From NCBI GenBank assembly GCA_954871525.1, contig OX940864.1:15246001-15310000 (forward strand): DNA of 64,000 nucleotides, written 5' to 3'. Position 1 is the first letter of the stretch. The number at the start of each line of letters is the position of its first letter. This DNA comes from Parietaria judaica (taxonomy: Eukaryota; Streptophyta; Magnoliopsida; Rosales; Urticaceae). Below the pieces are notes generated by a model. That model made no database searches and had not been told where the DNA came from. It worked only from the letters and a program-made list of their open reading frames with translations. A program made the translations under genes and the position numbers. Below, one piece after another: positions 33,920-45,253 of this stretch.

Positions 33920-35179
33920 ATGGGCTGTGTTTCGTCGAAGCTCTTCCGCAGACAGCTCGAGAAGGAGAGGACGGTCAACAATGGCGGCGATAACTACCCC
34001 AACCACGTCGTGTCCCTTACATCGTCCACCTACGGCGCTCTCAACCTCGAAAAACGACTCCAGAATCAGTTTCCCGCTGTTGAAGATGGCGGAGACGGGG
34101 AAGATGGCGAGAAGAAGGTTTTGAAGAGATCGCCCACGAAGGAGAAGCCGGAAGAGATCAACGCCTGGGAGCTCATGGAAGGGCTCGAGGAAGACGCCGA
34201 CGCCGCGGCAGCTCCGGCGAAGAAGAGCCCGAGATCGATGGGGATTTTGCTTAAGGGGTTCGGCGACATCGACCGGAGTCCTCTCAAGTTTCTTAACCAG
34301 ATTGGATCGCCGCGGAAGGCAAAGAGCGTTGGAGGTAAGGAGAATCGGAACCCAAAACCGAACAACACGAATAGGAGACCCGAGTTCTGCACTCCCGCGA
34401 GAACATCGGGCGAAAAATTGGGTCGTAATGCAGCGATGAGCCTGAAATTCGGCTCGGGATCGCGACGGGAAAGCTCCTCGAAACCTGAGCACTGCACTCC
34501 TGCGAGAAACTCCAGCGGGAAAACGAATCACAAGGCGGTTTTGAGCCTGAAATTTGGCACCGGATCACGAAGGGAAAGCTCCGGCGACCCGGCGAGCCCG
34601 CTCTTCGACCCGGATCTCGTGGCGTCTTACGAGAAGGAGCTCTCTCTCCAGGGGGAGGAGATCAAGAGGATGGTTTCCCCGGCGAAGAAGAGCTCTTCTA
34701 CGCCCGAGAATTGCCCGCCGGGCGGCGAAAACGCGGTGGTCATATACACCACGACGCTTCGTGGGATTCGAAAGACGTTCGAGGAGTGCAACAAGGTGCG
34801 CACGATAGTGGAGTCGCATCTAGTCCAGGTGGCGGAGCGTGACGTGTCGATGGACTCGGGGTTCCGGGAGGAGCTGCGGCGACTGATGGGGACGAAGCAA
34901 ATTAAGGTACCGGTCGTCTACGTGCGGGGCCGCTTTGTTGGCGGAGCAGAGGAGGTGGCTCGTCTCGAGGAGGAGGGCAACTTGGGGGTTTTACTCGAGG
35001 GCCTCCCGAGTGCGTTTTCGGGAGGCTGTGGCGGCTGCGCCGGGTTCCGATTCGTGATGTGTGTGCGGTGCAGCGGGAGCTGCAGGGTGTTGGACGAAAT
35101 GCAGGGGAAGATGGTGCGGTGCGGCGCGTGCAACGAGAACGGGCTGGTCCGGTGCCGGGTTTGTTGCTCGTTGCTTTGA
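33920..35179 (+). CDS. Glutaredoxin-like cysteine-rich protein (plant class with N-terminal extension)
   Basis: The gene is intronless, 419 residues. The first residues MGCVSSK are a likely N-myristoylation/palmitoylation signal, suggesting membrane attachment. The long middle part is low-complexity and contains a near-repeated block (EFCTPARTSGEKLGRNAAMS and EHCTPARNSSGKTNHKAVLS). The glutaredoxin fold begins near residue 274 (VVIYTTTLRGIRKTFEECN) and includes VPVVYVRGRFVGGAEEV. The usual CxxC/CxxS site after TTT is replaced by LRGIRKTFEEC, as in this plant subgroup, so classical glutathione-dependent activity is doubtful. The last 50 residues hold four Cys pairs (CGGC, CVRC, CGAC, CRVC), likely a metal-binding module. 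Protein family is clear; cellular role is not. Confidence 0.9.
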   Translation: MGCVSSKLFRRQLEKERTVNNGGDNYPNHVVSLTSSTYGALNLEKRLQNQFPAVEDGGDGEDGEKKVLKRSPTKEKPEEINAWELMEGLEEDADAAAAPAKKSPRSMGILLKGFGDIDRSPLKFLNQIGSPRKAKSVGGKENRNPKPNNTNRRPEFCTPARTSGEKLGRNAAMSLKFGSGSRRESSSKPEHCTPARNSSGKTNHKAVLSLKFGTGSRRESSGDPASPLFDPDLVASYEKELSLQGEEIKRMVSPAKKSSSTPENCPPGGENAVVIYTTTLRGIRKTFEECNKVRTIVESHLVQVAERDVSMDSGFREELRRLMGTKQIKVPVVYVRGRFVGGAEEVARLEEEGNLGVLLEGLPSAFSGGCGGCAGFRFVMCVRCSGSCRVLDEMQGKMVRCGACNENGLVRCRVCCSLL

Positions 35180-36100
35180 TTTTTTTATGATATGATTTTA
35201 CACGCTTTGGTCTTCATTTGTAATATCTTCACTAATTAGCCATCAATTTGGTGGTTGTAATGTTTTTCTTGATGCATTTTCTACACTGAATTGGGGTTAA
35301 TTTGGTCCGATTATGGTTAATTAGGATTAGCCAGCGATTTGGTCATCTTAGTGAATCAAATCAATACCCCATTTGTGGTTCAATGTAATATTGTAATGGT
35401 TGATTGATTGATACCGTCACAAATTAAATGTTAACTCAATATTGCAAAATTGTAGCCTACGGATCTTGATACTTCGTTTTAGTCTCAAATATTACTCTGA
35501 ATACTACATATAATTTGCGAGAATATATATGCGTAAAACACCTAGGATCATAGTATTATTTTATTGAATTACGTTTCGAATGACAGTTAAGTATATATAT
35601 TTTTTTTTATCTAATTTGATGCAAATTATGTGTTTTCTAAAGAATTGGGTGCGGGATGCCCGTGCACATTTCCTCTTAGACGCATTCTCCTGCGCCCACA
35701 CCTCACTACGGGTTGGGCTACCCGCGTCCACACGTTTTGCCCGCCCGCTATATCTGATCAAATCCAAATGGAGCTAAACAGGATACTCAATTTAAATGAG
35801 TTTTTCATCCATTCTCAAGATGGTAAATAAAATACCAAATACTCAATGCGTTCTTATTGGACCGAAGATCTTGTTTTGTAGACCTCAACTTTACTTTTCA
35901 GTTTTCAAGTCTTCGGATTTTCGTTTTCTCGATTTTTCGGTATTTTTGGTTCTAAGTTTTTAAGTGTTAGTGTAGACTCGCGCACAGGTGATTAAAAGCA
36001 TAGACACACACTTGTTGAGTCACCTTTTTATTAGCAAAATCGCGTCTTCGCAAAATCCTCTCTCTCTCCTTTCAATCTCTCTCTCTCTCAGCTCAGTTTC
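35180..36100. other. Intergenic spacer between glutaredoxin-like and F-box genes
   Basis: The first part must hold the 3' UTR of the glutaredoxin-like gene. Just before the F-box gene a CT-rich leader (36060-36108) looks like its 5' UTR. Nothing else was recognised. Confidence 0.5.
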
Positions 36101-36108
36101 AGTTCGCC

Positions 36109-37825
36109 ATGGCTGGAAGAAAGAGAAGGAAGATGAAACTGTAAGCTTGTTTACGGGTCCTCATTTCTGTACTTTTGCCGCGACTGTATCTAACATGCTT
36201 TTTGTTTGATTTTTTTTTTCTCGAAGATTTGGGTAATTGTAGATTGGCTATGGAATTATGGGTTTCTGGAAAATTTTCTACTTCGAAGCTGTGTAATTCG
36301 TAGCAAAATGTGTCTTCGTTGAATGTGGTTAAGGTTGGAACTTCGTTGACGCAGGTCAATTGGTTGGATTTTCCGTGGGTTCTTCTGATCTCTGGAAATG
36401 ATTCTAGGGTTTCGAGAATTTGGGCGAGTTTGAGGGTTATTGATGAAAGAATTTGTGCTTTTTGTATGTGAGCTTCTGAAGTTGGTAAATTGAGCTTAGG
36501 GTTGAACTTGTGTCGACTAGCTGTTGATTTTATTTTGATCAAGTTTGAATCCTAATCCATTCTGTTGTATGGAAATGATATCGGGATATACAATTGGACA
36601 CGGGTAAATAAGTGGAATTTGAAAGTTCAGATATTAATTAGCGGTTCGTGAGGCATTTTCGATGCCTTTATAGCGATTACACAGTTGCTTTAACACTTAC
36701 GAATATGAATTTTGAATTTTGATGCTTAGGTTGGATGAAACGATCGTAGAAGAGAACAGAAAAGACGGAAACGACAATGGGAGCTTTGAATTGCAAACTT
36801 GGTCTGACCTTCCGACCGAGCTTTTGGAGATCATTTTATCTCAGCTGAATCTGGACGACAATGTATGTGCCTCGATGGTATGCAAGCGGTGGCGGTCAAC
36901 GGCCTTCTCGGTCAGACTGGTCAACCAATCTCCGTGGCTGATGTACTTTCCCAAATTCGGAAACCTGTACGAGTTTTATGACCCGTCGCTTCGGAAAACA
37001 CACTCGGTTGATTTGCCGGAGCTGAACGGTTCTAGGGTTTGCTACACCAAAGATGGTTGGCTTTTGCTGTATCGCCCTCGATCTCACCGCGTTTTCTTTT
37101 TCAACCCTTTTACCCGAAAGGTTATCAAGCTTCCAAAATTCGAATTGACTTATCAGATTGTTGCGTTCTCTTGTGCACCAACTTCCTCGGAGTGCATACT
37201 ATTCACGGTTAAGCATATTAGTCCCACGATAGTCGCCATTAGCACTTGGAAAACCGGTGCCGCAAAGTGGAGCACAGTTAATTACCAAAACCGATTACCC
37301 TTTGTGAGTAGTATTTGGAATAAGCTCGTTTTCTGCAACGGGCTCTTCTATTGCTTGAGCCTCACAGGTTGGCTCGGCGTGTTTGACCCCACAGAGAAGA
37401 CGTGGAATGTCCTTTCTGTCCCTCCCCCCAAGTGCCCGGAAAATTTTTTCGCCAAGAATTGGTGGAAGGGCAAATTTATGGCGGAGCACAACGGGGACTT
37501 GATGGTAATTTACACTTGCTCTAGTGATAATCCAATCGTGTTTAAGCTTGATCAGGCGAACATGGTTTGGGAAGAGATGCAGAGTCTTGACGGTGTGACG
37601 CTCTTCGTTAGCTTCTTGTCGTCTCATTCGAGAACAGATTTGCTGGGGATTCAAAGAAATAGTGTTTACTTTTCGAAGGTTCGGTTTTACGGGCGAAGAT
37701 GCATACTATACTCCCTCAACGACGAGAGATACTACCCTCGCAAGCAGTGTTATGACTGGGGAGAGCAAAGCCCTTTTGAGAACATCTGGATCGAGCCACC
37801 GAAGGGCTTCTCATCATTCAGCTGA
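36109..37825 (+). CDS. F-box protein with DUF295/kelch-like C-terminal domain
   Basis: Two exons, 36109-36140 and 36730-37825, join as AAACT|G with GTAAGC and TTAG borders, giving 375 residues beginning MAGRKRRKMKLLDE. The F-box lies at about residues 37-78 (WSDLPTELLEIILSQL, ASMVCKRWRS) and would bind an ASK/SKP1 adaptor in an SCF ubiquitin ligase. The rest matches the DUF295 beta-propeller-like domain (SPWLMYFPKFGNLYEFYDP, VFFFNPFTRKVIKLP, GVFDPTEKTWNVL). Arabidopsis At1g57790-type proteins look like the closest relatives. Substrate unknown. A 3' UTR intron follows the stop codon directly. Confidence 0.9.
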
Positions 37826-37973
37826 GTATGTTTAATTGCTTCTAAATATTTGTTTAGGGTCCTTAATATTTTCTGTTTATTTGTATCGGTGGGTCGTTTT
37901 CTATCATTTCCGGTTTTTCATTCTCTCGGGGGTTGAAAGATAAATTTATTCTTACGACATTTTTCTTTAACAG
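37826..37973 (+). other. Probable 3' UTR intron of the F-box gene
   Basis: GTATGT starts on the base after the TGA, and TTCTTTAACAG ends 148 bp later. The length and T-rich tract fit a plant intron. So close to the stop codon it would not trigger nonsense-mediated decay. Confidence 0.6.
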
Positions 37974-38398
37974 GATTTTGGATGCTTCAATGCGAAGCGA
38001 AGTACGCCAACCTCTAGAAAGCTCGTCAGATTTCAGAACGTAAAAAGCCGGAGCTCACGAAGAAGTAGAGGACGGGAAATCCCGATTTGAAAAGGACTAA
38101 TCCGGGATTTCTGAAATTTCAAATTGGCAGAAATCTCATCGGCCACAATGATCAAGACACTATTGTTATGTAATCTACATGATTTTGTGTTGTTTTGAAT
38201 AATACTATTGTCTTTAGTTATTTTCAAGGATTATAGGTACTAAATAACTAAACTGTTGTTAGAATAACTTTGTAATAGAAAAGTTGCACGGAAACTGCTG
38301 TAGTTAGCAAGCTCAATAATAATTTCTAATACATCCATCTTTCTATTCATACATACAAAAATTAGTATGTTTTTTCTAGGGTGAATCTAGGTCATTAC

Positions 38399-38600
38399 CT
38401 ATTTTCTGTTTTGTTTTGTTTTCAAGACCCGGTACCCGGAGTTGGTTTCTGGGTATTGGAATTTTAGACCTGGAACTGGATTTGGAAATTGGGTACCCGG
38501 GAAAACGGGTATTTGATCCTTAGAAATGGATTCAGAACGGGATCTTGTTTTCGAAATGGATCTAGTTTTACAATCTGGATCCAGCCCCAAGACCTGGATA
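38399..38600. mobile_element. Decayed motif-rich hAT-like remnant
   Basis: Phrases such as AGACCCGGTACCCGG, GGGTACCCGGGAAAACGGGT and GGATCCAG resemble the subterminal motifs of the hAT element at 19200-19954. No clear ends or target duplication remain. Confidence 0.4.
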
Positions 38601-38876
38601 TATACCTAAATTAAATTGAAAAATTGAAAAAAAAAACTAATAATTCGTGAGTCATAGTTTTAAGTTTTAACATATTATAATACAAATTTTAACGCAAAGA
38701 TACATGATTAGCATATTACAAAAGATATCCAAATCAAAAAGCACAAAATGCAACCATAAGTTCAAATCCATCAACAGTTTCGAAACGTAAATCACAAAAG
38801 CAACAACAAATTAACTTGTAAGTATTAATTGCAGGGTTTTCTTAACCAGACTCTTGCATAAACCGTCACACGGGTT

Positions 38877-41800
38877 TTATCGAGGAAAGACGGCGTACCA
38901 AGTCTGAGCTGCAGACATTATGATCACAAAGACCGCTGCAATAAAGGCGAAAACAGTCCACGGGCTGCTGAAATGGTCGGTGTAGACTTGAGCCATCCAA
39001 GTCTTCCACCTATTCCTGCAGTGTCTCTCAATCTTATCCTCGACATTCTCGGAAAATTTCGTGTAAACAAGATCAGTGGATAGCCGGTTGAAGAGCTGAG
39101 CCACGTCATCGTCACAACCGAGAAGGTTGTGAAGAATGTGGGCCGACCTCAACTCCTTGACGTCGCCCGGGTAATCGATGAGCGAATCAAGTAAACCGAG
39201 GTAAGTGGTTATCTCGTACTTGGTCCCGGTGTTGTCGGGACACATCTCGTAGGCGGTAAGGTTCATGAATTTCGAGGCAGTCGAGCCGTCCACGAGCAGC
39301 GGAGGCAGCTTTAACGTTCCCCCGAAGCGGAGAGAAGAGAAATGTATGTCCGTCGGCGAGGATGTGTTGCTCGGTTTGAAGTTTATGCCGGCGGATTTGA
39401 GGTCCATCGCGCTGCGGAAAGATTGCTGCTGTTCATCCTCAGGCTTCCTCCTCCTCATATTATCACCATGTTCCTCCTCCAATCCTGATGTAATACACGT
39501 TCATTACATATTTACATTACTATTTACTATTCGAAAGTTTTCGTAATAAGCTGAAAAAATTATTGTAACTCACTGGTTTCAGGGTAATGTGAAAGGGAAA
39601 TCGCTCGGAAAATCTTTAGTTGACTACTATTATTTTCTATGTCTGAAACATCTCTAGTACTCTCTGTGTTTCCTGTCTCCTCGAAGTTGTCTGAAAATCA
39701 TTCAAAGTTAACAACATATATATATACAAAAGATCTTTATAAAATTGCTAAATCAAGAATCTTCTTACGAGGAGCATGTTGGTTTCTGCCCACAAATTTT
39801 AGGAAAAAATTGATGAGGTTAAAAAATGACCATCTAATCACGGGTATCAACTCCGCTCTTAATTCCGAATGGGGGATCGAAGGCTCTCGTTAAAGCCAAT
39901 TCGGGTAATTTGTGGCGATGAGAATATCACAAAATGCATGTCAACGAGTATGCCGACGAGCTAACTCTTCTGACTGAACTGGGCTTTGGCCTTTCTTCAT
40001 TGGGCTTCGACTTTGATCTTGGGCCTGATTGTGGGTCGGTCTTCCAACCAAGCCTTTACGGCCCTAAAAGATTGGTCGCTTGTGTATTATAAAAAAACGA
40101 CGAAACCATACCTCAACATTCTATTTCTCGCAAAATATACCCTCAACAATATTTAAACTTCCTAAACTTTATGATTGAAAACAAACATGGCGCGCGATAC
40201 AGAGATACAAATGCTGTTTTTTTCGAGGGGGGAGGATCCGGCCAAGTGATTGTCCTGGGAAGAGCTTTATTCTAGCGTGAAAGCGGTGGAGTATGAGCTT
40301 GAGGACAAGCTCAATTTGAAGAACAAGATAATGATAGACATATACATATACATATTTTGGTTAATTAAATTATATTCTTAATATTCAAATTAGGTTATTT
40401 ATCTATTTTAAGATATTTTGGGTACTTAGATTTGTTTCCAATTTTGGTAATTAGGTTTGACAGTTTCTACATACTCTAATAGCATTTTCTTTCTTTCTTT
40501 CTTATAATGAGTTTAAGGATTTGATTTCCCCTTATATTATCGGGGATCTTCAGACTTCGCTACCGAAAGAATGGTCTTTTTTTTGTCAATTTTATTCAAA
40601 GAGGAGGAAGGATTTTATTGTCTATGATATAATTTTTTGCGTGATTTTCATATAGTGTATATTTCAATCGAAAATGAAATTATAGAGTATCTAAATTTTT
40701 ATCCTAAAATTATGAATAATGCGTAATTTTAGATTAAAAAGAATTAAAATAGTGAGAGAGAGTATAAAATGAAATTGAAGTAACTTTTGAGGTTAAATCT
40801 TAGCAAGTGAAGGGGTGAGCATGGGTTGGGTTGGGCCGCCCTGATGTTTTTATAGACCCGACCCGATCACTCCGGGTTAAAAAAAAAAAGCCCGATCCGA
40901 CCCAAAAATTTTAAATGCCCGAACCAAACCGACCCGATAAAAAATTGGGTTGGGTTGGTTTGGGTCGCCATGGCTCGATTAATTAAAATTTAATCTTATA
41001 TAACAAATTATAATATGAAAAAAATGCATCAACGTAACTAAAAATTCAAGTAAAAATACACCAAAAAAATTTAATCAAACATACAATAAACAATGTAAAA
41101 CATGAAAATGAAATATTGAACGGTCTTTGAATGTAAATAAAATTGAGAATGAGAAATTTTAAAAGACTAAAGATTGCACTACTTGAATAACAATTAATAT
41201 GAAATATATATTAATTATATTGGTTGGGTTGGAGACCCCGACCCAACCCAAGGTTTTGGACCCGACCCCGACCCGACTAATAATCGGTCCGGCTTGATCC
41301 GACCCAATTTTGAGCGGGTTAGATTGGGATCGGGTCTCTAACGGATTGAGTTGGACCATCGGGTTGGGTTTAAAATGCTCACCGCTAAGTGAAGGTATAT
41401 TTTTGCAAAAATTAAATATAGATTCATAGCAATGTATCGAATAGTCTTTCTTACATGAAGCCTGATTGATTCCTGCGGACACATGTTTTCCTTCCGGCGT
41501 GTTTTCCGGCTTATCGAAATTGTCTGAAAATTATTCAAAGCTAAGAACATATATGGAAAGGATCATAAAATTAAAATTGCTAATTATATCCACGAGTCTT
41601 ACTCGGAGTAATCGGAGCTATCTTTTTTCGAATGAGAATTGATAAGAGAAGATCTAGAAGATGAACAGGTTCCGGATCGGCTTTGTAGTCTCTTAAGTCC
41701 TCCTGATACTTTTTTGGCGCCATGATGTTCATGATTATGAACCTATCGATCGAACGCTTCAAGTTGTTTCTGAGGGTAACTCTCGATCGGGATCCGATCA

Positions 41801-42353
41801 ACTGCGCTAGAACTCGGTATGGGATTTGATTTTCCAGGAGTAACAAGTCGTGTTGCGTGAACGCTATGTGTTCGTCCTTTATCTTCATCTTTTTAAACTC
41901 TCCGTCGTCTTGTTCTCTACTATGTATGAACTGCAGGATCGCGCAACCGTCAAAGACCACGAGCTTGCAAAGGTCGACACCGCGCCTTTCGCACTCGCTA
42001 ATGATCTCCTCATCGAAACACTCCTCGAGTATTTTCTTCAATTCTCCTTCTCCAATCCTGTTGTAGAAATCTCCCCATGATTTGCAAGCACCGTCGCGGA
42101 TGAACTTTGCCGCCAATTTGAGCTTATATTTCTCGGCGAGCTGGTACTTTGGCTTGCCGTGGTGGATTGGACCAACTGCCATCCACCTTGGCTCGTAGAA
42201 TCTCTCCAAGTCCAAATCCGAAAACTTTGGCTTTCGAATTCGGAGAACCGCCGGAACTCTTTGTATCTTTGGCTTTGCTTCTTTGATTGCTTCTCTCAAC
42301 GCAGTTTCTTGTCCAATCAATTTGTCAAGGAGCTCCTCGTTTAGGCTGGTCAT
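38877..42353 (-). CDS. DUF247 (UPF0481) membrane protein, two exons
   Basis: Exon 1 is 42353-41603 and exon 2 is 39484-38877. They join as CCGA|GA in frame (donor GTAAGA, acceptor TTACATCAG) to give about 452 residues, the usual size of plant DUF247 proteins. Family features are all present: PKFSDLDLERFYEPRWMAVGPIHHG near the start, HDLLLLENQIPYRVL mid-way, LKSAGINFKPS, GGTLKLPPLLVDGSTASKF, LTAYEMC, then a single C-terminal membrane segment at about residues 427-448 (VFAFIAAVFVIIMSAA). Molecular function is not known for most members. The 2,118-bp intron is long for the family and holds a hAT element plus a decayed duplicate of the exon 1/intron border. Confidence 0.85.
39680..39785. repeat. 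Decayed duplicate of the DUF247 exon 1/intron border inside the intron
   Basis: Plus-strand GTCTGAAAATCATTCAAAG ... ACAACATATAT ... AAAATTGCTAA ... CTTACGAGG matches GTCTGAAAATTATTCAAAG ... AGAACATATAT ... AAAATTGCTAA ... CTTACTCGG at 41521-41607, which is the functional donor region. This points to a past tandem duplication of the gene followed by partial loss. Confidence 0.65.
40813..41386. mobile_element. hAT-like element in the DUF247 intron, GGGTTGGG-rich
   Basis: GGGTGAGCAT at the left faces ATGCTCACC at the right, with AAGTGAAG directly outside both ends (40805-40812 and 41387-41394). The ends differ in length by two bases, so the exact border is uncertain. Both ends are full of GGGTTGGGTTGG and GACCCGACCC motifs. 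No coding region. Confidence 0.75.
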
Positions 42354-42412
42354 TTTTTTTAGAGTTGTGAAATAATGTGATTTATATTCAAGAAGAAAGA
42401 AGTTCGAAATGA

Positions 42413-42421
42413 TTTTATATA
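42413..42421 (-). promoter_or_regulatory. TATA box of the DUF247 gene
   Basis: TATATAAAA on the minus strand, 60 bp before the ATG at 42353. It leaves only a very short 5' leader. Confidence 0.55.
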
Positions 42422-42473
42422 GATAGATCTCTATGTATTTTTTTTTTTTGGGAATATATAGCCGGAGATATCA

Positions 42474-44225
42474 CTGTTGGAATAAATGCATCAATAAATG
42501 CATGTCTAATAATGTTCTAATAAAGACTTAGTTGTTGAAAAGTGTGGGAATGAGAAGAGTCCCACATTGATTAAACACAAAGAGTTGATTGTGTTTAAAT
42601 AGAGTGATATTCATGACAAGCTCAACATGAGGTTGAGCTAGTGATATACTATGTGGAGTGTGATGCGGAGGCGGGGTGGCGAGATCATGCCACTTTGTTC
42701 TCTCGTAACGCCAACCCCGCCGGTGTTGCCACCGGCGACACCGGCCCCGGCTCGGGGGCGTGGGCGTGGGCGTGGGCGGCGCCATGTAAGAAAACTGTTC
42801 TTGCCTATTTCGTGCTTCACAAACGTCTTGTGCAGTACGATTTAAGGCTTGTCGTATCCTGCGGTATTCTTGCATTTCTTGCATTCTAGACCTCTAGACG
42901 TTCTCGGAGGTGCTCGAAATACTATAAGGAAAGCGTGTTTCATGCGTGATTCAAGCCCGGAAGTCTTCGATCTCCAATAATTATCCAAAATTATCCCAAT
43001 AATAAAAGGACATGAACCAACTAACAAAAAAAAAAACTTTAAAATATCAAAATTATCCCAATAATAAAAGGACATGAACCAACTAACAAAAAAAAAAAAA
43101 CTTTAAATATGCCTCATATAGTCGGTGTTCAATTTATCTAACTTATGTTCCCAAGAAATTGATTAGAATTTGAAAATATATTTTCTATGCCTTCAGCATC
43201 AAGCGAGACAACACATGTGTTACTTGATTCTCTTCTCTATGAAAATGTTGTATTTGCCTTCAGCATCAAGCGAGACAACACATGTGTTACTTGATTCTCT
43301 TCTCTATGAAAATGTTGTATTGAGAAATTCGAACCCTCTAATAGCAGATTTGAACTCACTTGATTCCCCTCTCTATGATGTTGTGTATTACTTTTTCCTC
43401 GGAATAAACAACACATTGTTTATGTCATCTCGAGACAAAATGACATGAAACACTCTTAATTAATATTGTGAATTATTTAAATAACCTTATCCACATCAAA
43501 TAAGATTGAATGGGGCGCCCCACCCCAATTAAACACATCCGGCCCGTGCTACGAGGGTTCCGAACGTGCCACATGGCATTACAAGTACCCGCCCTCAACT
43601 TAACCCCAAGATTTCGTCAACGCAACAACTTGATCGACATCGGCTAAATAGTAGCATATGACACTTTACACTCGTTATAACGAGGCGGGTAACCAAGTCA
43701 AATCCATGAGTCGTTCTAAGATTTTAAGATTATGTGAAGATATGAAGAACGAGGTCTATAAATAGAAGGATATGGACGAAAAGGACACACATGATAATCG
43801 ACTTCAAGGTTTTTGTTTTTTGTTTTTATTTATTTATACAATATTGGCTAATATTAATGTATGAATTTATGATCTTGCTTCATTAATAATATCTCTAAGT
43901 ATAGAGTATATATATAATCAACTACCACTTGGAATAAACTTTTATAAAGTTTATATCGTCGAGTGGGTTGGTTTAAAGATGAAACAACGACAAGTCGTTG
44001 AGTATAGCTTGAGTATGACGATCAGAGCTTTATAGGCTGGACGACTTGTTGTACACAAATGACAAAACCGTATCCAACACTTATCACATCAACAAACTAT
44101 CTTTAATCTTTATTGTAAAGCTCTCATTCTGCAATATAGTTATTTTACGTGCAATGTAAGATTAAGATAATATTTGAACGGACAAAGGCATCAACATTTA
44201 GAGAATTATTGCGCTTATTTTTTTT

Positions 44226-44289
<64 letters not shown>

Positions 44290-45190
44290 ACATCTTGGCA
44301 AGTTTGGCATATACGGATTGTTGATAAAAGAAAAAGTGGAGTGTACTGTATGTTCTTTGGATATAATGTTTGATATGAACTTAAAAAAAAAAAAGATTTT
44401 GATTTTCATCTCTTTATTTTTTTTAGCAAAGATTTATCCTCTATTTTTTAAAACAACAAAAATATATCTCAAAATGTATTAGTTTCCGTAGTGCCCATTT
44501 TCGAACTCCCTCCAAGCTGATGCACCCGACTTAAATTTTATATAAATTTACAAAAAAAAAAAAAAAAAAACTAAATTATTATTGTACAATTTTTTTAGAG
44601 ACGTGATTTGAACCAAGGTTCTAAATGTCAATGTCGCTTCGCTCCCTTCATTTACGGGCATGTCGATAGACGGGACAGTCAGAAAAAAGGGCATGCCAGA
44701 TAAATTCACAGGCACGTCGCATGAGGGTGGAAATATCGACGGGAAAGCCGGAAAATCATTTTGAGTATTTCGATAATTTTTTTAATATAGGTTCAAAATT
44801 ACTTATTTATAATCATCAGACATAAATAACTAAAAAAAATTACACTAATAATAAAACATTATATTGATAGGTTATAGTTATACTTATAAAAATAAAAGTT
44901 ACTTATAACTTATAGAAAATATAAATATAAGGTTACAATAAATAAGACTTCATACTGATAGATTATAGTAATTTAGGAGCATATACAGCAGCATCAACTC
45001 TAAAAAAAATGAGCATGCCGAAAATAAAAATAAAAAAATAAAACCATACTTTGAAGGTTGAACACTGGATCATTGTTGATCCACAAGTTCGTTTAGTTTA
45101 TGCCCTTTTCTGTTATATTAACTCCCAATCAATACAACATAAAGGTGCATAGTAATCAATTCCAACAAAATGCCATAGCTTTGAGCTACA
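42474..45190. other. Intergenic region with LTR-like and tandem-duplicated pieces, no gene
   Basis: From 42474 (TGTTGGAATAAATGC) the sequence looks like the start of a plant LTR, with AGTCCCACATTG, but no closing end was found. Around 42985-43105 a segment with CCCAATAATAAAAGGACATG is duplicated about 62 bp apart. At 43189-43322 a 67-bp unit is duplicated almost exactly. GGTCTATAAATAGAAGG at about 43750 is a good TATA box without a recognisable gene after it. At 44225-44283 a (TA)n tract runs into (GA)n. Near 44640-44760 is a run of short GTCGATAGACGGG-like motifs. Confidence 0.5.
43189..43322. repeat. Tandem duplication, 67-bp unit, two copies
   Basis: GCCTTCAGCATCAAGCGAGA starts both copies (43189 and 43256) and they are practically identical through GAAAATGTTGTATT, so the duplication is recent. 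Confidence 0.85.
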
Positions 45191-45253
45191 TTGGCTCTCA
45201 CTGAACATTCAAGATCTTACATTACAAGGGCCATGAACAGCCACGGTCGGTCA

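Noticed and set aside
33884..34568. Minus-strand frames of 91-215 codons
   Set aside because: They are shadows of the glutaredoxin-like gene, which has clear domains on the plus strand.
40813..41386. Telomere-like or G-quadruplex repeat
   Set aside because: GGGTTGGG motifs are scattered and present in inverted orientation at both ends with flanking duplications, which fits a hAT element better than telomeric DNA.
42641..42889. 82-codon plus frame rich in Ala/Trp near a GC-rich island
   Set aside because: It lies in LTR-like repeat DNA with GTGGGC tandem motifs and has no recognisable domain.
43500..44090. Promoter and gene after the TATA box near 43750
   Set aside because: No open frame of plausible length or splice pattern follows; it is more likely an LTR fragment, but its ends could not be fixed.
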